Source: Candidatus Aminicenantota bacterium
Lineage (GTDB): Bacteria > Acidobacteriota > Aminicenantia > Aminicenantales > Aminicenantaceae
DNA length: 64,000 nucleotides
Assembly (NCBI GenBank): GCA_011772495.1
Contig: WVZL01000010.1
Location: forward strand, 272-64,271
Reading direction: 5' to 3'
The first letter of the stretch is position 1. Each line of letters opens with the position of its first letter. A program made the translations under genes and the position numbers. Below, piece after piece: positions 18,694 to 28,071 of this stretch. The notes below the pieces were generated by a model. It was not told the DNA's origin. It worked only from the letters and a program-made list of their open reading frames with translations, and made no database searches.

Positions 18694-19218
18694 ATGGCAG
18701 ATAAAAAAGACTTTGACGTCTCCATCATTCGTCCAGAAATGCGATTTGAACATTTTAGATGGAGAAGGGAAGGGCGATCTGGAGAAGAATTAAAAGGAAT
18801 CAAAAGAGGCTTGCGCACTCTCCAGACACTGGAGACAATGGCCGTCAATATCTACAAGTTTCAGATTACGAGAAGGGTGAACGAGCTCAATCTCTATCTC
18901 TTGGCCGCTATGGGCAACGAGATGACTCATCTTCAGGATTTTCAGATCAAGCTCTTTGAATACGGGTTCAAGCCCAGCAAATTCAGGGTTCTGTATTGGA
19001 TCGTGGGTGTAGCCCTGGGATTCATTTCTCGAACTTTGGGCACTAAAGCGATTCTCAAGACAGGTGTCTGGGTGGAGAAGAAAGCTGTTCAGCACTACAG
19101 CGAACTCTTGCAGAGCATTAATTGGGATCCGCAAACTCGTCGGATTGTCGAAAAAGACCGAGCCGATGAAGAGGGACACATAAACCGCTGGAGAGAGCTT
19201 CAAAAAAAATCAAGCTAA
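18694..19218 (+). CDS. COQ7 (demethoxyubiquinone hydroxylase)-family di-iron protein
   Basis: 174 residues from the ATG at 18694, preceded by AAAGGAGA; upstream in-frame codons to 18592 lie inside the previous gene and are rejected. Ferritin-like four-helix bundle with the full set of di-iron ligands: E47, E76-x-x-H79, E128, and E159-x-x-H162, embedded in LQTLETMAVNIYKFQ, GNEMTHLQDFQ, WVEKKAVQHY and DEEGHINRW. COQ7/Coq7p hydroxylates a ubiquinone precursor. No other ubiquinone gene is in the window, and the setting (barrel, membrane protein, two-component system) suggests another substrate. It converges with pepD, overlapping by 9 bp. Confidence 0.85.
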   Translation: MADKKDFDVSIIRPEMRFEHFRWRREGRSGEELKGIKRGLRTLQTLETMAVNIYKFQITRRVNELNLYLLAAMGNEMTHLQDFQIKLFEYGFKPSKFRVLYWIVGVALGFISRTLGTKAILKTGVWVEKKAVQHYSELLQSINWDPQTRRIVEKDRADEEGHINRWRELQKKSS

Positions 19219-20664
19219 CTCTTCAAGGGTGGCTGCAAGAAATTTCCAGAATTTCCCTACTGAATCGATGTTGACCCTCTCCTCAGGTGAATGGGGGTGC
19301 TCGATGGTGGGGCCAAAGGAAATCATATCCATTCCTGAAAATTTTTCTCCGATGATTCCGCATTCGAGGCCAGCGTGGACAGCTTCAACATGGGGTTCCT
19401 TCTGGAAAACTTTCTTATAGACGTCTTTGAGGGTCTTCAATAGAGGAGAAGCAAGATTTGGCATCCAGCCTGGATAGCCCTCAGGTTGGGCGACTTTTGC
19501 TTTGACAAGTTCTCCCACAGCAGCAATCGTATTCCTGGTAGCCTCGAGTGCCGAAGCTACGGAACTGCGACTGCTGCAGATTATTTCTGCTTGTTCTTTA
19601 TGAGTGTGTATGATGGCTAGGTTTGTAGAAGTCTCAACGAGTTGCTCTATTTCAGGGTGCATGGAGATGACTCCGTGAGGAAGGATTAAGATTGTATCGA
19701 TGAGCATTCTCTGAGATTCTTGTGATAAGGGGTTTTCCTTGGCTTCTTCGCTTTTTTCGAAGGAAATTTTGGCTTCCTTCTCTACAACTTGGTATTCGTT
19801 TTGAATCTTTTCGTAAATCTTTTGGAAGAACGCAGAGAGGGGATCGAATTGAGCTGGGTCAAGGAGTAGATCAGCCCATGCTTCCCTGGGGATAGCATTT
19901 CTCTTATTCCCGCCTTCTGCCCGGATAATTCCGAATTGAAATTCTTTAGAGGCTTGCCAGAGCAGGCGGAATAAAAATTTTATGGCATTTCCTCTTCCTT
20001 GATTGATATCAAGACCTGAATGTCCTCCTCTCAGCCCATAAATCTTGAGTCTGTAGGATTCTCCGTCCTGGCCTTTCTTTCTTTCCAGCGGAATAACGAT
20101 TTCAGAATCTGCGCCTCCTGCACAACCAATTGTGAAGGTTCCTTCGTCCTCGCTGTCGAGGTTAAGAAGTTTTTTTCCTTTAAGGAAGCCTGATTCTATT
20201 TTAGTTGCTCCCGTTAGGCCTGTTTCTTCATCCACCGTGAAGAGGAACTCCAGGGGCCCGTGCACGAGGGATTCATCCTCCATAGCAGCCAGTGAAGCAG
20301 CGACTCCGATTCCATTGTCAGAACCGAGAGTCGTTCCCTTTGCCTGAATCCAACCTTCTTTAATTTCAGCCTGGATTGGGTCTTTGCTGAAATCATGTTT
20401 GACTTCGGAATTCTTTTCGCAGACGATATCCAGGTGGCCCTGAAGAATGACGGTTTCCGAGCCTTCATGGCCTGGAATGGCTTTTTTCTCGATCACGACA
20501 TTGCCGACTTTATCCCTCTTGGAGGTTAAATTCAGTTCCTTGGCCACAGAAATGATATAGTCCCCTATAGCCTTTTCGTTGCCGGAGCATCGGGGGATGT
20601 TAAGGATTTTCTCGAAATATTTCCAGATAAGAGCTGGTTCTAGCCCTTCAAATATAGATGACAT
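19210..20664 (-). CDS. pepD: PepD-type aminoacyl-histidine / Xaa-His dipeptidase (M20C)
   Basis: 484 residues, normal for cytosolic non-specific dipeptidase. The di-zinc site is intact: H77 and D79 in QGHLDIVCEKN, D116 in LGSDNGIGVA, E146/E147 in VDEETGLTGA, the Asp in LNLDSEDEG and a C-terminal His in EAVHAGLECG. It hydrolyses dipeptides, notably Xaa-His, for amino-acid recycling. AGGAGG lies 8 nt before the ATG and TACAAT further up could be its -10. It is a single gene, divergent from galK and convergent with the COQ7-like gene. Confidence 0.94.
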   Translation of the reverse strand: MSSIFEGLEPALIWKYFEKILNIPRCSGNEKAIGDYIISVAKELNLTSKRDKVGNVVIEKKAIPGHEGSETVILQGHLDIVCEKNSEVKHDFSKDPIQAEIKEGWIQAKGTTLGSDNGIGVAASLAAMEDESLVHGPLEFLFTVDEETGLTGATKIESGFLKGKKLLNLDSEDEGTFTIGCAGGADSEIVIPLERKKGQDGESYRLKIYGLRGGHSGLDINQGRGNAIKFLFRLLWQASKEFQFGIIRAEGGNKRNAIPREAWADLLLDPAQFDPLSAFFQKIYEKIQNEYQVVEKEAKISFEKSEEAKENPLSQESQRMLIDTILILPHGVISMHPEIEQLVETSTNLAIIHTHKEQAEIICSSRSSVASALEATRNTIAAVGELVKAKVAQPEGYPGWMPNLASPLLKTLKDVYKKVFQKEPHVEAVHAGLECGIIGEKFSGMDMISFGPTIEHPHSPEERVNIDSVGKFWKFLAATLEELA

Positions 20665-20760
20665 TATCAGTCCTCCTGTAGATGTAGGAAATTGCTTATT
20701 GTAGAAGGAATAATCTCACAAGAAAAGAAAAGATGCAAGAAAAAAAGGATTTTTCGAGAA

Positions 20761-20790
20761 TTGACTTTTCATTTTTGTTTTCTTTAAAAT
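20761..20790 (+). promoter_or_regulatory. Candidate promoter of the galK operon
   Basis: TTGACT (20761-20766), 18 bp spacer, TAAAAT (20785-20790). Only 14 bp separate the -10 from the galK ATG and no Shine-Dalgarno is present, so the mRNA would have a leader of a few bases. Confidence 0.5.
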
Positions 20791-20804
20791 GCAGATAATT
20801 CCTA

Positions 20805-21983
20805 ATGATAGAAAAATTCCTGAAGGCCATATTCGAAAAAATCTATAAATTCCCTCCTGAAGTTATGTCTATAGCGCCAGGACGAATAAATATCATCGGC
20901 GAGCACACAGATTATAATCTTGGTTATGTTTTGCCCGCGGCCATTGACATGCGTGTCTATTTTCTGGCTTCGAGAAGAAAAGATGAAAGCGTCTTCATGC
21001 GGGCGGAGAATTTCCGAGAAGAGGAAAACTTTGTTTTAAAAAACATTTCTGTTTCCAAGCCAAAAAAATGGATCAACTACATCAAGGGAGTATTATGGGC
21101 TCTGCAAAAAGAGGGCTCTTCTCTTCAGGGGCTGAACGGTCTCGTCTGGGGCGACATTCCTCTTGAGGCGGGGCTTTCTTCATCCGCAGCGCTCGAAGTC
21201 AGTATCATTAACGGTTTGGACGAGCTTTTCCATCTCCATCTTGAACCAGAGAAAAAGGCTTTTCTGGCCCAAAAGGCAGAGAATGACTTTGTCGGCGTTA
21301 AATGCGGCCTCATGGATCAATTCATCTCCATCTTTGGCCAAAAAAACAAAGCCCTGTATCTTGATTGCGAAAATCTCCGCTTCGACCTTATTCCTCTCCA
21401 CCTGAATAAAGAAAACATAGGTTTCATCGCTTATGATACCCGAGTTCGTCGGAGGCTGTCCTCATCACAGTACAACCAGAGACGCAAGGAATCGGCCGAA
21501 GCTCTTGTTTTCTTGGAAGGAAATGGATACCGCAACTTTAAAGAAGTAGGACTAGAAACTCTGGAGAAGATGAGAAGCAGAATGAAAAAAGTTATTTTCA
21601 AAAGAGCCAAGCACGTGATAAGTGAAAATGCGAGAGTGATGAAGGCTGTGGAAGCTTTAAGAGAGGATAATTTTCTCCTTTTGAAAGAGCTCCTCTTTCT
21701 TTCTCACGAAAGCCTGAGGGATGATTATGAAGTTTCCTGTCCTGAGCTTGATCTGCTTTATGAGACAGGAAAGGAATTCGCGGGGTGTTTAGGAGCTCGC
21801 TTGACCGGAGCCGGGTTTGGAGGCTCAGGTATTGCTTTGCTCAAGAAACCCAGAATCGCTGCTTTCAAGAAAAAGCTCTTGGAGAAGGCGGAAAGGAATA
21901 GATTCCCACGGCCTGAGATTTATGAAATTAAGTTCGGAGAAGGAGCAAGAGTCTATTCTCAAGTCAAGGAGGATAAAAGATGA
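20805..21983 (+). CDS. galK: Galactokinase
   Basis: 392 residues. GHMP kinase of the Leloir pathway (galactose + ATP to galactose-1-phosphate). Motifs: the galactokinase signature GRINIIGEHTDYNLGYVLP near residue 27, the ATP loop GLSSSAALEV, CGLMDQFIS with the catalytic Asp, and C-terminal GARLTGAGFGGSG. All are intact. The gene overlaps the following secreted glycosidase by 4 bp (ATGA). No galT or galE is adjacent, although other GHMP sugars remain possible. Confidence 0.94.
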   Translation: MIEKFLKAIFEKIYKFPPEVMSIAPGRINIIGEHTDYNLGYVLPAAIDMRVYFLASRRKDESVFMRAENFREEENFVLKNISVSKPKKWINYIKGVLWALQKEGSSLQGLNGLVWGDIPLEAGLSSSAALEVSIINGLDELFHLHLEPEKKAFLAQKAENDFVGVKCGLMDQFISIFGQKNKALYLDCENLRFDLIPLHLNKENIGFIAYDTRVRRRLSSSQYNQRRKESAEALVFLEGNGYRNFKEVGLETLEKMRSRMKKVIFKRAKHVISENARVMKAVEALREDNFLLLKELLFLSHESLRDDYEVSCPELDLLYETGKEFAGCLGARLTGAGFGGSGIALLKKPRIAAFKKKLLEKAERNRFPRPEIYEIKFGEGARVYSQVKEDKR

Positions 21984-24556
21984 AAAAAGGCTGCTTTTTC
22001 CTTGGTGTGTTCTTCTTGTTATCGGCTGTACTAACAGGAAATGAATCTGGTTTGATTGAAAAATTTCCCTTAGAAAAGGGTGGGCTGCACTTGAGTCGTC
22101 TAAGCCAGGCGCAGAGTTTTTTTGACAGCGTTGGCAGGCAGAGCGCAGTGCTCGGTCAAGAAAATGGCAATTCTGAAATTTGGATTTATCCTTACAAAGT
22201 GCTTCATAATTTCTGCCTGTATTTTTTGATCGAAGATGAAAGCAGGCTCCTTGACGGAAAAACACTCGCTAGAAGAATAGATGTTTATCCCCATCAGACA
22301 ATTCTTCGTTATGTTCATTCTTTCTTCAGGGTGGAGGAAATCTTCTTCACACCATTGAGGAAGTCTGGAGCAGTGATTCTTCTCTCCGTTGAAACAACAA
22401 AGCCCCTGGCTGTCATCGCCAGCTTCGCGCCGGATCTGAGACCCATGTGGCCGGCCGGCCTGGGGGGGCAGTACAGTTACTGGGATGAAGGGGGAAAATA
22501 TTTTGTTCTTTCCGAAGGCACAAGAAAAAACGTCGCTCTGGTGGGATGCCCAAGCGGTGAAAAATATTCTTCCGGCCCGGCCCATGCCCTTCCTGAAGAG
22601 GATATGAAATTTAAGATTCGGATCCAACCGAATAAAGGAAGGAGATATTTTTTTCCCATTTTTATTTCAGCTAGCCATGAAGGAAGGAAGAAAGCAGATG
22701 AAATATACCTGAGCCTGAATAAAAATTTCAGGCAGCTATACCTTGAGAAATTCCATCATTTCTACAGAATGCAAAAAGAATCTCTTACCATCCAAACACC
22801 CGACAAGGTGTTGAACCAGGCATTCGAGTGGGCCAAGGTGGCTGTGGCTAAGGCTCTGGTCTGCAATCCTCAGTTGGGATGTGGCCTGGTGGCTGGCTAT
22901 GGTCTTTCGGGTCAGAGGGAAAGGCCGGGTTTTGCCTGGTTTTTTGGCGGAGATACTTTTTTCAATTCCTTGGCGCTGAACAGCTTTGGTTCCTTCGATA
23001 TCTCGCGTCAAGGCCTCACGCTGATAAGAGAGAACCAGCGGCAAGATGGAAAAATCATGCATGAGTTGTCCCAGGGAGCTGCTTTCATTTCCTGGTTCGA
23101 AGAGTATCCTTATGGTTTTTATCACGCCGAAACAACTCCCTACTATATTGTTGCTTTCAACGATTATCTGAATTGGTCGAATGACACGGAGTTCTTAATA
23201 GAAAGCTGGGCTTCATTAAAGAAAGCGTACAGGTATATGCTCTCTGCTGATACTGATCATGATGGACTCATGGAAAACACTGCGGCGGGACTGGCAGCCC
23301 TGGAATTAGGAGCTTTTTTGGAAAAGACCAAATCAGATATTTACTTGGCATCCTTGTCCGTTGAAGCCTTCAAAGCATTTTCAGAAATGGCTGTTTTCAT
23401 GGGAGAAGAGAGCCTAGCCCTCGAATCCAAAAGATTTTACAAGAAAGCCATAGACTCTCTTCAGAGTAAGTTCTGGATAAAAGAAGAAAACCGGTATGCT
23501 CATGCCATCACTATCGAGAACAAACCTTTAACAGAAACCACCATCTGGCCCTTCATGCCTCTTTTTTTCTGCCAGCTGCCCTCTAATAGAGTCGGCGTGA
23601 CCTTGGATATATTTGCTTCTTCGGAAATGAGTACAGACTGGGGCGTTCGTTCCCTATCACCAAAAAGCACCTATTATGATCCTCTGAACTATAACTATGG
23701 AACAGTATGGCCTTTTCTTACTGGCTACACCTGTTTGGCTGAGTACAATTATGGCCGGACTCAGGCTGCTTTTTCGAACCTGTTGCATCTAGCTCACAAC
23801 ACATTCATAGATGCTCTGGGTTTCTGCCCTGAATTGTTCTCGGGTGAAATCTTCACTCCTCTCGAAGAATCAGTTCCACATCAGGTGTTTTCATCCTCGC
23901 CCATCATTACCTGCTCAGTTAGGGGATTGTTGGGACTCAAAGGGAATGCCTTAAAAAAGGAGATTGGGTTCAGACCCAATCTTCCAGGAGACTGGCCAGA
24001 GGTGGAGATAAAAAACTTTATTCTCGGGAAAGATGTTTTCGACTTCTCTGTCAAAAAAACTAAAGGAAAATTGTTTTTTCGAATCAGAGGCTCTACAGAA
24101 TCACCTTACCGCCTTCATCTCAATCCCTCCCTTGGATTTGGTAGCCGGGTTAAGAAGGTCAGTGTCAACGGAAGTGAAAGGGATTTTGAAATAGAAGAGG
24201 AAAGGGGAGAAGTGCGTTGCGTGCTTAGGCTGGAGTTGAAAGGTCAAATCGAGGTCGAGATTGAACATGAAAACAGCATTTTTCTTCATGTCCCTACTCG
24301 TTTTGCTCAAGTCGGGGATAAAACAAGAGGATTAAAGATCATCAGAGTCGATTTCAAAAAGAATCAAATGAAAATTCTTGCCGAAGGCTTGGGAGGCGAG
24401 AAGTACTCAATCCAACTCCTTACACCGCGTCCTATCCTTTCTGTAAGCCAAGCTGAAGTCGTAGAAGAAGAAAAACAGAGAAAAAAGCTAAAATTGATAT
24501 TCGATCAAGAAAATATGAATTATTTCCGAAAAGAAATTGTGATAAATTTCAAGTGA
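21980..24556 (+). CDS. Secreted glycosidase with (alpha/alpha)6 barrel, debranching-enzyme-like
   Basis: 858 residues. A hydrophobic signal peptide (1-19) predicts export. Residues about 25-270 form a beta-rich N-terminal domain; about 275-660 form a six-hairpin barrel with WFFGGDTFFNSLALNSFG, TDHDGLMEN and PELFSGEIFTPLEESVPHQV, the last resembling the catalytic-base region of amylo-1,6-glucosidase/GH63-like enzymes. A C-terminal beta-rich segment (about 670-858) follows. The likely role is release of sugars from glycans in the periplasm or outside. Overlap with galK suggests that galactose or a related sugar is the product (inference). The exact GH family is not certain. Confidence 0.75.
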   Translation: MKKGCFFLGVFFLLSAVLTGNESGLIEKFPLEKGGLHLSRLSQAQSFFDSVGRQSAVLGQENGNSEIWIYPYKVLHNFCLYFLIEDESRLLDGKTLARRIDVYPHQTILRYVHSFFRVEEIFFTPLRKSGAVILLSVETTKPLAVIASFAPDLRPMWPAGLGGQYSYWDEGGKYFVLSEGTRKNVALVGCPSGEKYSSGPAHALPEEDMKFKIRIQPNKGRRYFFPIFISASHEGRKKADEIYLSLNKNFRQLYLEKFHHFYRMQKESLTIQTPDKVLNQAFEWAKVAVAKALVCNPQLGCGLVAGYGLSGQRERPGFAWFFGGDTFFNSLALNSFGSFDISRQGLTLIRENQRQDGKIMHELSQGAAFISWFEEYPYGFYHAETTPYYIVAFNDYLNWSNDTEFLIESWASLKKAYRYMLSADTDHDGLMENTAAGLAALELGAFLEKTKSDIYLASLSVEAFKAFSEMAVFMGEESLALESKRFYKKAIDSLQSKFWIKEENRYAHAITIENKPLTETTIWPFMPLFFCQLPSNRVGVTLDIFASSEMSTDWGVRSLSPKSTYYDPLNYNYGTVWPFLTGYTCLAEYNYGRTQAAFSNLLHLAHNTFIDALGFCPELFSGEIFTPLEESVPHQVFSSSPIITCSVRGLLGLKGNALKKEIGFRPNLPGDWPEVEIKNFILGKDVFDFSVKKTKGKLFFRIRGSTESPYRLHLNPSLGFGSRVKKVSVNGSERDFEIEEERGEVRCVLRLELKGQIEVEIEHENSIFLHVPTRFAQVGDKTRGLKIIRVDFKKNQMKILAEGLGGEKYSIQLLTPRPILSVSQAEVVEEEKQRKKLKLIFDQENMNYFRKEIVINFK

Positions 24557-24560
24557 AGAG

Positions 24561-24589
24561 TTGACATCATTGATTTAATATAATATTAA
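24561..24589 (+). promoter_or_regulatory. Candidate promoter of the PlsY-like / glycosyltransferase / metal importer run
   Basis: TTGACA (24561-24566), 17 bp spacer, TATTAA (24584-24589), 10 bp before the GTG at 24600. A perfect TATAAT also occurs at 24579-24584 but with only 12 bp from the -35 box. Confidence 0.5.
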
Positions 24590-24599
24590 AAAGAGAAAA

Positions 24600-25193
24600 G
24601 TGGCGCCACAAATCATACTAGGGTGTGTCATCTCCTATCTCTTGGGTTCTATTCCGTTCTCTTATATCGTTGCCAAAAAGGTGAAAGGCGTTGACATTCG
24701 AGTCGTCGGAGAAGGAAATGTCGGCGGTCGAAACGTCTGGCATGTGGTGGGCAAAAAATATGGTGCCCTTGCGGGTGGCCTGGACTTTACGAAAGGTCTT
24801 TTAGCCTATCTGGTTGGGTTTCTGTTGGGGCTTTCACCTTGGTGGATCTGGCTCTGTGGGGTAGGTGTGGTGGCCGGTCATTGTTACCCAGTTTTCTTAA
24901 AAGGCAGAGGTGGAAAAGGCTTGGGTGCTGCGTTGGGTTTTCTCACCGGTATGGAGCTTTTGATCGTTATAATTATTGCCGCCATATACGGCTTTTCCTA
25001 TCTAGCCTTTCGGAGGTTTCACCTTTCGGCCTCGCTGGCAATGGGGAGCGTTCCCATACTCTGGCTGGTGCTCTTTAAAAAATCGTGGACGGAGTTCTTC
25101 ATCATCACGGGCTTTCTCCTCCTGCTTGGCCTGAAGAGGTTGATTGATGAGCCCTACATGAGAAAAATAAAGGAAGCCTCTGGCGGCTGGTAA
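24600..25193 (+). CDS. Divergent PlsY-family acyltransferase paralogue
   Basis: 197 residues, GTG start, about five TM helices. It has the PlsY frame: LGSIPFSYIVAKK, a polar loop GEGNVGGRNVWHVVGKKYG, and GHCYPVFLKGRGGKGLGAALG. In ordinary PlsY, including the second copy at 43186-43776, these loops read GSGxxGATN and FKGGKGVAT. The catalytic Ser/His context is thus altered while the fold is kept. PlsY acylates glycerol-3-phosphate with acyl-phosphate; this copy may use another acceptor. It starts a tight run with a membrane glycosyltransferase (6 bp gap), which hints at glycolipid or lipid-precursor chemistry. Confidence 0.8.
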   Translation: MAPQIILGCVISYLLGSIPFSYIVAKKVKGVDIRVVGEGNVGGRNVWHVVGKKYGALAGGLDFTKGLLAYLVGFLLGLSPWWIWLCGVGVVAGHCYPVFLKGRGGKGLGAALGFLTGMELLIVIIIAAIYGFSYLAFRRFHLSASLAMGSVPILWLVLFKKSWTEFFIITGFLLLLGLKRLIDEPYMRKIKEASGGW

Positions 25194-25199
25194 AAAAGA

Positions 25200-26324
25200 A
25201 TGGATTTTTTACAGGTCTTAATCCTTTTTTTCTTACTTCTTCTGTTTTTGAACTTGCTGCAGAATATCCAGAAGCTTAAAGCCCAAAGAAGATTGAAGCT
25301 AAAGAAACCACTGCCCCTTATTTCTATCCTGATTCCAGCCAGGAATGAAGAAAGAAACATTAAAAATTGTATTAGTTCTCTTCTCAGACAGAATTATCCT
25401 AATCTGGAGATTATTGTCCTTGATGACAACTCGTCTGACCAAACCTACACCATAGCCGAAGAGATCTCGCGCCGATTTAATAAATTGAGTGTTATCAAAG
25501 GGGAAGAACTCCCTCCAGGTTGGAATGGGAAGAATTGGGCCTGTCATCAGCTTTCTCGAGCCGCGAAAGGGGATTGGCTCCTTTTTACTGATGCGGACAC
25601 AACACATAGACCCAATTCTATCTCTACTGCTGTAGCTGCTGCTCGAAAAAATAACTCTGTTTTTGTGACCTTAATTCCTGGTTTCATAAACAAAACCTGG
25701 TCTGAAAAACTGGTCTTGCCCATCATCCATTTTGCTTTTTTGGTCCTCGTTCCTTTCAAACTCATTAACTACTCTAAAGACTGCCGCCTCGCTTTTGCCA
25801 TAGGACCTTTCATGCTGATCAAAAAGGATTTTTATGCTTCTTTTGGTGGATACGAGGCTATCAAAAAGGAAATCGTGGACGACTTTGCCTTAGCCAAGAC
25901 TGTCAAGCAGAACCAAGGAAAAATCACGATCCTTGACGGCACCAGATTCATGAAGGTCAGGTTCTATATCAACTTCCGCGAATTGTGGTATGGCCTCTCC
26001 AAAAATACGTATGCTGCCATAGGAAGCTCTCCTCACTATCTTGCGGTACTACTCTTGGGCTGCTATTTTCTGTTTATCTACCCTTATTTTTCCCTCTGGT
26101 GGTCTTTTGAATCCAACCAGAGCTTGACTCTACCTCTTCTACAAGTGCTGACTATTACAGGCATGAAGGTCATTCTCGCCAAAAGATTCAAGACGAATCT
26201 TTTCTTTGGATTGCTCCACCCGCTTACGGTCATCCTCACTCTTTTAATCCTCCTTAATTCATTTCGTCTTTCTCTCTTCAAGAAAAAGATTGCCTGGAAA
26301 GAAAGGCTCTACCCGATCGAATAA
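25200..26324 (+). CDS. Membrane-bound family 2 glycosyltransferase
   Basis: 374 residues. One N-terminal TM helix (3-22), a GT-A catalytic domain (about 38-270) and three C-terminal TM helices. Motifs: ISILIPARNEERNIKNCISS, IVLDDNSSDQT, the DxD-type metal site LLFTDADTTH, and GYEAIKKEIVDDFALAK, an acceptor-site ED-like element. The topology and the PPGWNGKNWACHQL stretch are close to hopene-associated HpnB and carotenoid CrtQ-type transferases, so a hydrophobic acceptor is likely. It sits between the PlsY-like gene (6 bp gap) and the metal importer (2 bp gap). Confidence 0.88.
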   Translation: MDFLQVLILFFLLLLFLNLLQNIQKLKAQRRLKLKKPLPLISILIPARNEERNIKNCISSLLRQNYPNLEIIVLDDNSSDQTYTIAEEISRRFNKLSVIKGEELPPGWNGKNWACHQLSRAAKGDWLLFTDADTTHRPNSISTAVAAARKNNSVFVTLIPGFINKTWSEKLVLPIIHFAFLVLVPFKLINYSKDCRLAFAIGPFMLIKKDFYASFGGYEAIKKEIVDDFALAKTVKQNQGKITILDGTRFMKVRFYINFRELWYGLSKNTYAAIGSSPHYLAVLLLGCYFLFIYPYFSLWWSFESNQSLTLPLLQVLTITGMKVILAKRFKTNLFFGLLHPLTVILTLLILLNSFRLSLFKKKIAWKERLYPIE

Positions 26325-26326
26325 TC

Positions 26327-27316
26327 ATGGAGCATTCTTTTGGCTCTGAAAAAAGGGGTGCCGAAAGAATAAAAATTCTATTATTTCTTATTTTCTTTTT
26401 AATTCTTTTATTCCCTAATCTCTATTCCAAAGAACAAAAAGAGGCCGATAAAATAAAAATCATAACCAGTGTTTTTCCTCTGCAGGAATTCGCTGAAGCC
26501 GTAGCGGGTGAGAGAGGAGAGGTGAGCCTTCTTCTCCCTCCAGGTGCAGAGATTCATACTTGGCAGCCCAGAGCTTCTGATATTATCAGGCTCTCTTCGG
26601 CTAATGTTTTCATTTATGTTGGTGCGGCTCTTGAACCATGGCTCCATGATATGATGAAAAGTGTTAAAAATCCTGAAATTAGAATTCTTGAAGCCAGCCA
26701 AGGACTTTCCTTGCTCGGCAAAAACCATGATCAGCCCAAACATAAAGAAAAGAAGAACGCCGAGGAGCATAATCATAAACATTCGGTCATTGACCCCCAT
26801 GTCTGGTTGGATTTCAAGAATGATCAAATCATTGTGGATAGAATAAAAGCACTCTTATCGGAGTTAGTGCCAGAAGATAGACCATTCTTTAAAAGGAATG
26901 CCCTCATTTATCAGAAAAAGCTTCAAAAATTAGACCAGAAATACCAGGAAGGACTCAGGAATTGTTCCCAGAGCACTTTTATTTTGGGAGGGCATGCTGC
27001 TTTTGGTTATCTGGCAAGAAGATACGGTTTAAACCAGATAGCCCTTTATGGTCTCAACCCGGATTCAAAACCAACACCCAGAAAGTTAGCCGAAATCGTG
27101 GATTTGGCCAAAGAGCATCAGATCAAAGTTATTTATTTTGAAGATTATTTCAGCGACGACCTGGCAAAAGTCATGGCTAAAGAGGTCGGTGCCGAAACTA
27201 TGGTCTTGAATGCAGGAGCGAATATTTCCAAAGAACAGTTGAAATCAGGTAATACTTTTTTGGAAATAATGGAAAAAAATTTGGAGAATTTGAGACATGG
27301 ACTCAACTGCAGATGA
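26327..27316 (+). CDS. znuA: Zn/Mn ABC transporter substrate-binding protein (ZnuA/TroA family)
   Basis: 329 residues. Signal/anchor helix at 15-32. Ligand histidines H77 (EIHTWQPR), H158 (DPHVWLD) and H223 (GGHAAFGY) are present, with an acidic stretch EDYFSDD (272-278) where the fourth ligand is expected. A charged His-rich loop (133-152) is typical of zinc rather than manganese binders. It captures metal in the periplasm for the ATPase and permease that follow; its 3' end overlaps the ATPase gene by 20 bp. No Zur-like dyad is visible because the gene sits inside a longer run. Confidence 0.92.
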   Translation: MEHSFGSEKRGAERIKILLFLIFFLILLFPNLYSKEQKEADKIKIITSVFPLQEFAEAVAGERGEVSLLLPPGAEIHTWQPRASDIIRLSSANVFIYVGAALEPWLHDMMKSVKNPEIRILEASQGLSLLGKNHDQPKHKEKKNAEEHNHKHSVIDPHVWLDFKNDQIIVDRIKALLSELVPEDRPFFKRNALIYQKKLQKLDQKYQEGLRNCSQSTFILGGHAAFGYLARRYGLNQIALYGLNPDSKPTPRKLAEIVDLAKEHQIKVIYFEDYFSDDLAKVMAKEVGAETMVLNAGANISKEQLKSGNTFLEIMEKNLENLRHGLNCR

Positions 27317-28067
27317 AGACAAGATCTTAATTTCAGTAAAGAATATTCATTTCAGGTATGAATACACTCCTGTCCTAATCGATGTATCCTTCACTATTCA
27401 TTCAGGTGATTTTTTGGCCATCATCGGCCCGAATGGCTCTGGAAAGACAACTCTCCTTAAAATCATTTTGAGATTATTAAAGCCTTCCCTAGGAAAGGTG
27501 AGGATTATGGGAAAACCTGCGGAAGAATTCGAAGACTGGCCAGCCATCGGCTATGTTCCTCAAAAAGCGACCCATGTGGATCCTTTGTTTCCTGTTTCGG
27601 TCAAAGAAGTTGTGGCCATGGGGCTTTTCTCAAGCAAAAGAATTTCTCTTCCTGTCAATAGAAAGGAAGAATCTGCAGCAGTACAGAACGCTTTGTGTCA
27701 GGTGGGTCTAAGTTCTTTTCGGAATCGCCGCATAGGGAAGCTTTCAGCAGGTCAGCAGCAACGTGTTTTTATCGCCAGGGCCATTGTTAATAGGCCTCGA
27801 ATTCTTTTTTTGGATGAGCCAACAACAGGGGTGGATGCTGAAACTCAAGAACGTTTTTATGACATGTTAGACCAATTGAACAAGAAGGAAGGTATCACCA
27901 TAGCACTAATTACTCATGATATAGGCATTATCAACAAACATGTCACTAAGGTTGCTTGCCTGAATCAAAAACTGGTTTATCACGGCACTCATGAAGATTT
28001 CTGCCGTTCTGAGGCGTTTAAAGAAATGCTGACTGCAGGACACCATTTGATCTCCCACCGTCATTAG
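27297..28067 (+). CDS. znuC: Zn/Mn ABC transporter ATP-binding protein
   Basis: 256 residues. Walker A GPNGSGKTT, signature LSAGQQQRV, Walker B ILFLDEPTTGVD and the switch His in LITHD are all intact. It powers the importer together with the binding protein and permease on either side. The start overlaps the binding-protein gene by 20 bp and the permease follows after 4 bp, so all three are co-expressed. The family call is firm; zinc over manganese rests on the partner protein's His-rich loop. Confidence 0.94.
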   Translation: MDSTADEDKILISVKNIHFRYEYTPVLIDVSFTIHSGDFLAIIGPNGSGKTTLLKIILRLLKPSLGKVRIMGKPAEEFEDWPAIGYVPQKATHVDPLFPVSVKEVVAMGLFSSKRISLPVNRKEESAAVQNALCQVGLSSFRNRRIGKLSAGQQQRVFIARAIVNRPRILFLDEPTTGVDAETQERFYDMLDQLNKKEGITIALITHDIGIINKHVTKVACLNQKLVYHGTHEDFCRSEAFKEMLTAGHHLISHRH

Positions 28068-28071
28068 AATC